Below the pieces are notes generated by a model, which worked only from the letters and a program-made list of their open reading frames with translations, did not search any database and was not told the origin of the DNA. The position numbers were made by a program, and so were the translations under genes. 5,986 bases of DNA from CBFGTJ01 sp965651815 (GTDB lineage: Bacteria; Actinomycetota; Acidimicrobiia; Acidimicrobiales; Microtrichaceae). The DNA lies in assembly GCA_965651815.1 (NCBI GenBank), contig CBFGTJ010000196.1, forward strand, positions 1-5,986. The letters are read 5' to 3'. This document shows positions 1 to 5,351 of the stretch, in pieces; the stretch's first letter is position 1, and the number at the start of each line of letters is the position of its first letter.

Positions 1-59
1 AAGATCCGGTGGCGGGTCGGATCACCCAGCGCTCGCGCCTGTTCCTGCAGGGTCGTCAC
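1..59 (-). CDS. ArsR-like winged-helix transcriptional regulator, N-terminal fragment (runs off left edge)
   Basis: Reading leftward from a GTG at 59, the first 19 codons give MTTLQEQARALGDPTRHRI. The ALGDPTRHRI stretch (residues 10-19) is the typical opening helix of ArsR-type and related winged-helix repressors, where 'ALGDPTR' precedes the DNA-binding helices. A GGAAG Shine-Dalgarno-like run (66-70 on the complement) lies 6 nt before the GTG. An in-frame GTG further upstream exists but has no family-like sequence after it. The gene is divergent from the membrane protein starting at 128, and an inverted repeat sits between them, so autoregulation and control of that neighbour is a natural inference. 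The DNA-binding helix and any metal, Fe-S or other sensing residues lie outside the window, so the signal cannot be told. The fragment is short; the call rests on this one motif and its position. Confidence 0.6.
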   Translation of the reverse strand, partial: MTTLQEQARALGDPTRHRI

Positions 60-92
60 GGTGGGCTTCCGGCCAGGACATTCATCCACGAC

Positions 93-105
93 ATACTGGA
101 AGTAT
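93..105. promoter_or_regulatory. Inverted repeat between divergent regulator and membrane gene (candidate operator)
   Basis: A perfect ATACT-GGA-AGTAT inverted repeat lies in the 68-bp gap between the divergent starts at 59 and 128. It is locally AT-rich compared with its surroundings. Its position, 22 nt before the ATG at 128 and 33 nt before the GTG at 59, suits an operator overlapping one or both promoters. Which protein binds it is unknown; the adjacent winged-helix regulator is the obvious candidate. Confidence 0.4.
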
Positions 106-127
106 TCACCGAACGGGAGGACGAGGC

Positions 128-1390
128 ATGGCGACCCCATCCGGGCGAGGACCCACCGGCCCGGACGATGCCGGCCCCGCCGCCGCCGGTCGCGTCGCGG
201 CCGTGCACCGCCAGACCCGCCGCTCGCTGGTCCTGACGGTCGCCTTCGTCGCCGCCGCGGTCGTCCTCGCGCTCGTCGACGGCCCCGAGGGCCGCTGGGC
301 CGCCCTGCACCTGTTCCTGCTCGGGGCGCTGCTCACGGCGATCTCCACGGCCACCGTCTACCTGTCGGTCACGTGGTCCGCCGCGCCGGCACCACCCGAC
401 TCCCTGATCGAGGCCCAGCGCTGGATCCTCGCCACCGCGGCGCTCGGCGTGGTCGCCTCGCGACGGCTCGACGCGCCCGCGTGGACGACGGTGGTCACGG
501 CCCTGGTCGTCGTGCTCGCCCTCGCGGTGCTCGCCGCAGCGCTGCTCGGCGTGCGCCGGCACGCCAGGGTCGACCGGTTCCTGCCCGCCATCGACGGCTA
601 CCTGGTCGCGCTCGCGGCAGGCGCGCTCGGCTCGCTCGCCGGGGCGCTGCTCGCCGGTGGCGTGCTCGACGACCTGGCAGGCGGGCGGATCGGCGTCGGC
701 GAGCTGCACGCGAGGGTCCGGGGCGCGCACATGACCCTCAACCTGTTCGGGATGGTGGGGCTCGTGGTCGCCTCGACGCTGCCGTACATGTCCGCGACCC
801 AGTCCCGCTCGAAGATGTCGCGCCGGGCGACGAGCGGGGCCGTGTGGTCGGTGATCGTGACCCTCGCCGCCGCGACCGCGGTGAGCGTGGTGGGCAGCCT
901 CTCGGGCGACGACCGGCTCGCGGCGGCCGGGATCGCGGTGTACGCGCTGGCGCTGCTCGCGATGGTGCGCCTGCTGCCGGTGCCGGGGCGTCGTCAGCTG
1001 GAGTGGGCGGGCCCACGGCTGCTGCAGCTCGCGAGCGGGGTGCTGTGGTGGGTGGGCTGCACCGCCGCGCTCGCCTGGATCCGCGCCTGGGGCGGGGTCG
1101 AGGAGTGGCGCGTCGTCGCCGCGCTCGTGATCGGAGGGTACGGCCAGATCGTGCTCGCCTCGCTCGCCTACCTCGGTCCCGTCGTCCGCGGTGGCGGCCA
1201 CGTCCGTCTGGGCCAGGGGTTCGCGACCACCCGTTCGTGGGTCGCGCTCGCCGCGGGCAACGTCGCCGCGGTCGCGGCGCTGACCGACCGGGTGCCCGTG
1301 CTCGCGCTGGCGCTCGCGGTGCTGGCGGCGGACCTGGTCGTCCGGGGTGCGGCGCTCGTCAGCGGCGCGCGGCGCGCCGTTCCACACTGA
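128..1390 (+). CDS. Polytopic membrane protein, NnrS / heme-copper oxidase I-like domain
   Basis: The 420-residue product has a short hydrophilic N-terminus and about 12 predicted membrane helices (roughly 33-50, 59-83, 95-110, 121-142, 155-178, 201-221, 236-258, 265-284, 298-318, 328-353, 370-388, 390-411). Candidate functional residues are His61 at the head of helix 2 (LHLFLLGALLTA), His194 and His201 (AHMTLNLFGMVGLVV). Together with GGYGQIVLASLAYLGPVV (336-353), this pattern recalls the membrane domain of NnrS-like and heme-copper-oxidase-I-like proteins, which in actinobacteria also precedes the cupredoxin part of nitrite reductase-type multicopper proteins. No cupredoxin domain follows here, so this is a stand-alone membrane version. 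The start is supported by GGGAGG at 115-120, 7 nt before the ATG. It is divergent from a regulator fragment, and its last 32 bp overlap the convergent 98-residue gene. Family placement is from memory of motifs; a role in NO, nitrite or copper handling is inference. Confidence 0.8.
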   Translation: MATPSGRGPTGPDDAGPAAAGRVAAVHRQTRRSLVLTVAFVAAAVVLALVDGPEGRWAALHLFLLGALLTAISTATVYLSVTWSAAPAPPDSLIEAQRWILATAALGVVASRRLDAPAWTTVVTALVVVLALAVLAAALLGVRRHARVDRFLPAIDGYLVALAAGALGSLAGALLAGGVLDDLAGGRIGVGELHARVRGAHMTLNLFGMVGLVVASTLPYMSATQSRSKMSRRATSGAVWSVIVTLAAATAVSVVGSLSGDDRLAAAGIAVYALALLAMVRLLPVPGRRQLEWAGPRLLQLASGVLWWVGCTAALAWIRAWGGVEEWRVVAALVIGGYGQIVLASLAYLGPVVRGGGHVRLGQGFATTRSWVALAAGNVAAVAALTDRVPVLALALAVLAADLVVRGAALVSGARRAVPH

Positions 1391-1655
1391 GGTTGTAGAG
1401 GGCGAAGCCGGCCATGAGGCCGAACCCCGGCCCGCCCCAGAACGCGGCGAACGCGCCGACGCCCAGGCTGCCCGGGATGTCGGCACCCGCGAGCCAGATG
1501 CCGCCGCCGACACCGACGAGGAAGATCAGCGTGGCGACCACGACGCTGACGATGAGGTACCTCGTCTGGTCCGGCTCACGCCGGCCTGCTGCTGCCGCGA
1601 CGTCCTCGCGGTCTGTCAGGGTGGGAACGGATGTGTCCAAGGCGCTGACGGTCAT
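1359..1655 (-). CDS. Small two-helix membrane protein, unknown function
   Basis: The 98-residue product has a hydrophilic N-terminus of about 32 residues and two membrane helices (about 33-56, YLIVSVVVATLIFLVG; and about 62-88). The second helix is very glycine- and aromatic-rich (AFAAFWGGPGFGLMAGFALY), suggesting tight helix packing. The C-terminus is basic (ERRAARR), probably cytoplasmic. I do not recognise the family. The ATG at 1655 is chosen because the coding signature begins there; the in-frame ATG at 1691 would add 12 residues from AT-rich DNA unlike the rest of the gene, although a GAGG lies upstream of it. No Shine-Dalgarno precedes 1655. A TAGAAA hexamer ends 7 nt before it, so a leaderless mRNA is plausible. 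The 3' end overlaps the large membrane gene by 32 bp, tail to tail. It is divergent from the 42-residue membrane gene. Confidence 0.72.
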   Translation of the reverse strand: MTVSALDTSVPTLTDREDVAAAAGRREPDQTRYLIVSVVVATLIFLVGVGGGIWLAGADIPGSLGVGAFAAFWGGPGFGLMAGFALYNLSVERRAARR

Positions 1656-1691
1656 ACTGTTATTTCTAACAGAAAACAGATAAATCACCAT
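1653..1691. promoter_or_regulatory. AT-rich divergent promoter region
   Basis: This stretch is strikingly AT-rich (about a quarter G/C by hand count) inside otherwise GC-saturated DNA. It lies between the divergent small membrane genes starting at 1655 (-) and 1723 (+). On the minus strand, TAGAAA (complement of 1663-1668) stands 7 nt before the ATG, as for a leaderless promoter. On the plus strand, TACTGT at 1655-1660 matches the TANNNT -10 pattern and would give a leader of about 55 nt. No clear -35 box is visible for either. Confidence 0.5.
1657..1672. promoter_or_regulatory. Perfect inverted repeat, candidate operator
   Basis: CTGTTA-TTTC-TAACAG is a perfect 6-bp inverted repeat with a 4-bp spacer, immediately before the minus-strand start at 1655. 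A further AACAGA follows at 1675-1680, resembling a third half-site. The repeat would cover the candidate -10 of the minus-strand gene, which fits a repressor site. Short TTA/TAA-armed palindromes like this are bound by several regulator families (MarR, TetR, Crp-Fnr and Rrf2 types among others), so the binding protein cannot be named from the sequence. Confidence 0.55.
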
Positions 1692-1722
1692 CGACGCCGC
1701 ACCTCGAACCCCGGAGCAGCAC

Positions 1723-1851
1723 GTGACGACACCCCAGCGCCCCGAACGGCCCCGCTCCCGCGAGTCGGGCCACCCGACCGGCAAGGCGATCGTGGTCCTC
1801 GTCGTCGTCACCGTCGGGCTCTTCGTGCTCGCCGCGCTGAGCACCTTCTGA
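1723..1851 (+). CDS. 42-residue single-pass membrane protein, unknown function
   Basis: A GTG at 1723 opens a 42-residue frame ending in TGA at 1849-1851. GGAG at 1713-1716 lies 6 nt upstream as a ribosome binding site. The first 21 residues are polar and Arg/Pro-rich (MTTPQRPERPRSRESGHPTG then Lys). Residues about 22-41 form one hydrophobic helix (AIVVLVVVTVGLFVLAALS). Third codon positions are almost all G or C (the exceptions are ACA and GAA), as expected for a real gene here. It lies just downstream of the AT-rich divergent promoter and is convergent with the patatin gene. An N-in, single-anchor topology is likely from the basic N-terminal half. Family and function are unknown; it might be an accessory subunit or a regulator of a membrane complex. 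Small size leaves some doubt. Confidence 0.6.
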   Translation: MTTPQRPERPRSRESGHPTGKAIVVLVVVTVGLFVLAALSTF

Positions 1852-1867
1852 GGCGCACGTCGCGAGG

Positions 1868-1883
1868 GGCCCGGGGCCGGGCC
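1868..1883. terminator. GC-rich inverted repeat between convergent genes (possible bidirectional terminator)
   Basis: GGCCCGG-GG-CCGGGCC is a perfect inverted repeat in the 39-bp gap between the 42-residue membrane gene (stop 1851) and the patatin gene (stop 1891 on the complement). A weaker outer pair, ACGTCGC at 1857-1863 with GCGACGT at 1901-1907, encloses it. There is no T-tract, which is common for terminator-like hairpins in high-GC actinobacteria, so termination is inferred from location and stem strength only. Confidence 0.4.
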
Positions 1884-1890
1884 GAGGGCC

Positions 1891-2934
1891 TCAGGGTGCG
1901 GCGACGTCGCCGTTGGCCGGCAGCTCGGCGCGGTCGAGGGCCTCGGCGGTGAGCGTCCGGCCGAGCTCGATCATCTCCTCGGCGCGGTGGAAGTCGAGCA
2001 CCCGGCACGCGTCCTTCGGCACGCGCACCAGCACGTCCGGCGGGTGCCCGGCCATCCGGTAGCGGGTCACGAGGGCCTGCATCGCCTCGAGCGACTGGGT
2101 CATGACGTCGAACTTGCCCAACCCCGGGGGCAGGGCGTCCAGGACGTCGGAGGCCGGCGCGGCGCCGCCGTCGCCGGCGGGCTCGTCCGGGTCCGCGGGC
2201 ACGAACCGGCTGGTCAGCGAGCGCACGAGGTCCCGGTCGAGCAGCTGCGACGCGCTGCGCCGGAACCGCTCGGTCCACTCCTCGATCGGGCGGGCCTCCG
2301 CGGTGACGGCCGCGGTCGCCGCGCCCTCCTCGGCGGTGCCGCCGACGCGCTCACCGGTGAGGTCGACGGCGACGGTGAGGTCCGAGCGCACCGACGCGGT
2401 CGGCGCGACCGGCACCGGGTCCATGATCCCGCCGTCGACGAGCACCCGCCCGTTGAGCATCACCGGCGTGAAGATGCCCGGCATCGCGATCGACGCCCGC
2501 ACCGCGACCTCGACCGGACCGTGCTGGAACCAGACCTCCTTGCGGGAGAGCAGGTCCGTCGCGACGGCCGTGTAGGGGATCGGCAGGTCCTCGATCCTCA
2601 ACCCGCCGATGAGGTCGCCCATGCGGCTCAGCAGCTTGCCGGCGCGGATCGCGCCGGGGGCCGACAGCGACGGGTCGAGGAGCCGGATCACGTCGAGCTG
2701 GCTGAGCCCCTTCACCCACTCGACGTAGTCGTCGAGCCGCCCGGCGGCGTGCAGCGCCCCGACCAGGGCGCCCATCGAGCACCCCGCGACCGCGACGACC
2801 TCCATCCCCCGCTCCTCGAGCACCTCGATGGCCCCGATGTGCGCGTAGCCCCTCGCCCCTCCCGAACCCAGGGCGAGGGCGACACGTCGCGGGGACCCCG
2901 CCTCGGGGCCCCTCGGAGCGGACGGCGCGGCCAT
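1891..2934 (-). CDS. Patatin-like phospholipase, RssA/NTE type
   Basis: The 347-residue protein is a predicted serine lipid hydrolase with a Ser-Asp dyad. The patatin block order is complete: the glycine-rich oxyanion loop GSGGARGYAHIG (23-34), the nucleophile elbow GCSMG (51-55, Ser53), and the DGG aspartate motif (Asp167 in VDGGIMDPVPV). RASIAMPGIFTPV (147-159) is also typical of bacterial RssA-like patatins. No signal peptide or membrane helix is evident, so it is probably cytoplasmic or peripherally membrane-bound. The region after about 195 is a C-terminal extension (GERVGGTAEEG, then an Arg-rich helix) beyond the catalytic core. The ATG at 2934 lacks a Shine-Dalgarno, but TACGAT (complement of 2942-2947) ends 7 nt upstream, consistent with a leaderless transcript. 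Substrate (phospholipid or lysophospholipid) is inferred from the family only. It is divergent from the yceI-like gene. Confidence 0.9.
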   Translation of the reverse strand: MAAPSAPRGPEAGSPRRVALALGSGGARGYAHIGAIEVLEERGMEVVAVAGCSMGALVGALHAAGRLDDYVEWVKGLSQLDVIRLLDPSLSAPGAIRAGKLLSRMGDLIGGLRIEDLPIPYTAVATDLLSRKEVWFQHGPVEVAVRASIAMPGIFTPVMLNGRVLVDGGIMDPVPVAPTASVRSDLTVAVDLTGERVGGTAEEGAATAAVTAEARPIEEWTERFRRSASQLLDRDLVRSLTSRFVPADPDEPAGDGGAAPASDVLDALPPGLGKFDVMTQSLEAMQALVTRYRMAGHPPDVLVRVPKDACRVLDFHRAEEMIELGRTLTAEALDRAELPANGDVAAP

Positions 2935-2941
2935 GGGGCCG

Positions 2942-2947
2942 ATCGTA
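2942..2947 (-). promoter_or_regulatory. Candidate -10 box for leaderless patatin transcript
   Basis: On the minus strand TACGAT fits the actinobacterial TANNNT -10 pattern and is followed by exactly 7 nt before the ATG at 2934. No Shine-Dalgarno is present, so transcription starting at the A of ATG would explain how the gene is translated. No convincing -35 box is seen. Confidence 0.4.
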
Positions 2948-3047
2948 CGGGCCGGAAAAAGTTCGGAGGTCGCGGAATAGATGACGTATCAACTCACTTC
3001 CCCCGGGTACGTACACCGTTCAACTTGCACGAGGAGCAGACATCCAG

Positions 3048-3620
3048 ATGACCGACACGGCCCCGACCACGACCTTCACCCCCGAGCAGCTCACCGGTGA
3101 GTACACGCTCGACCCGACCCACACGCGGCTCGGCTTCGTCACCCGCCACGCGATGATCACGAAGGTCCGCGGCGCCTTCAACGAGTTCGACAGCGAGCTC
3201 TACATCGACGCTGCCGACCCGTCGAAGTCCACGGCCAAGGTGGTCATCAAGGTGGACTCGATCGACACCCGCAATGCGGACCGCGACGCGCACCTGCGCA
3301 GCAACGACTTCTTCGCCATGGACGAGTACCCGACGATCACGTTCGAGTCGACCAAGGCGGAGCAGGTCTCCGACGACGTGTTCCGGGTGACCGGCGACCT
3401 GACCATCAAGGGCGTGACCAAGGAGGTCAGCGTCGACCTCGAGTTCACCGGCGCCGCCCAGGACCCCTTCGGGAACCTCCGCCTCGGCTTCGAGGGCGGC
3501 CTCACCGTCAACCGCAAGGACTGGGGCATCACCTGGAACGCCGCGCTCGAGACCGGCGGCGTGCTGGTGAGCGAGAAGGTCCAGCTCGAGCTGGAGCTCT
3601 CGGCCATCAAGAAGGCCTGA
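3048..3620 (+). CDS. YceI-family polyisoprenoid-binding protein
   Basis: The 190-residue protein is of YceI length and covers the whole lipocalin-like beta-barrel. It shows GEYTLDPTHTRLGFVTRHAMITKVRG in outline (17-42), the signature SIDTRNADRDAHLRSNDFF (71-89), YPTITFEST (94-102), a GDLTIKGVTKEV strand pair (116-127) and NRKDWGITWN (155-164). Family members with known structures bind polyisoprenoid or fatty amide ligands in the barrel. There is no signal peptide, so unlike E. coli YceI this one should be cytoplasmic, as is common in actinobacteria. The start is supported by GAGGAG at 3031-3036, 11 nt before the ATG. It is transcribed alone: the patatin gene is divergent, and cysE downstream has its own candidate promoter. 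Ligand and physiological role are not shown by the sequence. Confidence 0.93.
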   Translation: MTDTAPTTTFTPEQLTGEYTLDPTHTRLGFVTRHAMITKVRGAFNEFDSELYIDAADPSKSTAKVVIKVDSIDTRNADRDAHLRSNDFFAMDEYPTITFESTKAEQVSDDVFRVTGDLTIKGVTKEVSVDLEFTGAAQDPFGNLRLGFEGGLTVNRKDWGITWNAALETGGVLVSEKVQLELELSAIKKA

Positions 3621-3662
3621 CCGGGACGACCTGACCAGCCGGTCCGACAAGGGAACCCCGCG

Positions 3663-3668
3663 TAGGTT
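3663..3668 (+). promoter_or_regulatory. Candidate -10 box for the cysE-cysK operon
   Basis: TAGGTT matches the actinobacterial TANNNT -10 pattern and would place the transcript start near 3675, giving a leader of about 69 nt before the cysE GTG. No good -35 hexamer is found at the usual spacing. The box precedes the GC-rich inverted repeat at 3671-3699. Confidence 0.35.
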
Positions 3669-3670
3669 GC

Positions 3671-3699
3671 GTGGGTGCGGGCCCCGGGCCCGCCCCCAC
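3671..3699 (+). repeat. Strong GC-rich inverted repeat ahead of cysE
   Basis: GCGGGCCC (3677-3684) and GGGCCCGC (3686-3693) form a perfect inverted repeat around one C. GTGGG (3671-3675) and CCCAC (3695-3699) extend the stem after one T/C mismatch. It begins 50 bp after the yceI stop and ends 44 bp before the cysE start. It may be a leader hairpin of the cysE mRNA, a terminator for the yceI-like gene, or both; there is no T-tract. Confidence 0.45.
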
Positions 3700-3730
3700 G
3701 CCGCGCGGGACGCCGGCGACGACACGGGAC

Positions 3731-3740
3731 GGAGGTGATC
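3731..3740 (+). promoter_or_regulatory. Ribosome binding site that fixes the cysE start
   Basis: GGAGGTGATC is complementary over its full length to the conserved 3' end of 16S rRNA. The GGAGG core is 8 nt from the GTG at 3744, which makes that GTG the start in preference to the upstream in-frame ATG at 3675 or the GTG at 3735 lying inside the site. Confidence 0.75.
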
Positions 3741-3743
3741 GAC

Positions 3744-4384
3744 GTGGACGAGCGCGTGACGCGGTCACCACTGCTGCGGCGGCTGTGCGGCGGGCTGATC
3801 GCGGCCTACCGGAAGGACCCGGCGCTGCACGGGATCGCCACCGCCGAGGTCCTGCTCTACCAGGGCGTCTGGGCGATCGCCGCGCACCGCGTGTCGCACC
3901 GCCTCTGGCGCTGGGGGGTGCCGTTCATCCCGCGGCTGATCTCCCAGGTCGTGCGTGCCGTGACCGGCGTGGAGATCCACCCGGGCGCACGCATCGGCCG
4001 CTGCGTGTTCATCGACCACGGCGCCGGGGTGGTCATCGGCGAGACCGCCGAGGTGGGCGACCACGTGATGATGTACCACGGCGTCACGCTCGGCGGGCAC
4101 GGGTGGTGGGCCGACCGCAAGGGCTCGAAGCGCCACCCGACCATCGAGGAGGGCGTCACCCTCGGCGTCGGCGCGTCGGTGCTCGGACCCGTGACCGTCG
4201 GCGCGCGGAGCCGCATCGGCCCCCACGCCGTGGTGATCGACGACGTCCCACCCGACTCGATCGTCGTCGCACCGAAGGGCCGCCTCCTCGTCGAGCGCGG
4301 CGAACGCGTGCAACCGGGGTACGTGGACGACGCCACGCTCGTGCAACCGGCCTGGCTCCAGAACCACGAGATGGGAGGCCTGTG

Positions 4385-4385
<1 letters not shown>
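3744..4385 (+). CDS. cysE: Serine O-acetyltransferase (CysE)
   Basis: CysE transfers acetyl from acetyl-CoA to L-serine, giving O-acetylserine for cysteine synthesis in the cytoplasm. The 213-residue product has a short helical N-terminus (to about residue 70) and then a left-handed beta-helix of hexapeptide repeats (GVEIHPGARIGRCVFIDHGAG onward in outline). Asp91-His92 in FIDHGAG and His112 in MYHGVTLGG are the expected catalytic and serine-binding residues. GHGWWADRKGSKRHPTI is the usual loop before the final coils. A tail of about 30 residues ends in Gly-Gly-Leu. I chose the GTG at 3744 because GGAGGTGATC at 3731-3740, an almost ideal anti-16S match, precedes it; an in-frame ATG at 3675 would add 23 Arg/Pro-rich residues with no family resemblance. 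The stop overlaps the cysK start (TGATG), so the two are co-translated. Confidence 0.95.
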
Positions 4386-5311
<926 letters not shown>

Positions 5312-5339
5312 GCGGGGACCGGGCATCCCAGCCGTCGCG

Positions 5340-5345
5340 TACCGT
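5340..5345 (+). promoter_or_regulatory. Candidate -10 box for leaderless uvrA-like transcript
   Basis: TACCGT fits TANNNT and is followed by 6 nt to the GTG at 5352, which has no Shine-Dalgarno. It is embedded in two direct copies of CCGTCGCG (5332-5339 and 5342-5349, 10-bp period). This suggests a leaderless transcript starting at the GTG, separate from the cysEK operon, although read-through from cysK 40 bp away cannot be excluded. Confidence 0.4.
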
Positions 5346-5351
5346 CGCGAC

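Noticed and set aside
61..1398. Second plus-strand open frame of 445 codons over the same region
   Set aside because: An Arg-rich shadow frame (long runs of RR) of the 128-1390 gene, without its own ribosome site or family features.
56..1513. Long minus-strand open frame of 485 codons opposite the large membrane gene
   Set aside because: Its translation is low-complexity Arg/Gly/His/Pro-rich with no recognisable domain. It is the usual antisense shadow in high-GC DNA, and the + strand product has clear membrane helices and a ribosome site.
1656..1691. Twelve-codon extension of the 98-residue membrane protein to an ATG at 1691
   Set aside because: A GAGG lies upstream, but the extension is AT-rich with codons unlike the gene and overlaps the palindrome and candidate promoter. 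Kept only as a less likely alternative start.
1987..3051. Plus-strand open frame opposite the patatin gene
   Set aside because: His/Arg/Asp-rich shadow of the patatin gene, which carries all three catalytic motifs on the other strand.
3619..3644. Weak inverted repeat GACCGG / CCGGTC after the yceI stop
   Set aside because: Only 6 bp with a long loop, and such pairs are expected by chance in this composition; the 3671-3699 repeat is far stronger.
3675..3743. Upstream ATG start for cysE
   Set aside because: It would add an Arg/Pro-rich stretch across the leader hairpin, whereas the GTG at 3744 has an ideal GGAGGTGATC site.
3671..4384. Possible N-terminal extension of CysK from the in-frame ATG at 3671
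   Set aside because: The extra 238 residues are the shifted frame of cysE, Arg/Pro-rich and without family similarity. The ATG at 4385 has its own GGGAGG and begins the standard CysK N-terminus.
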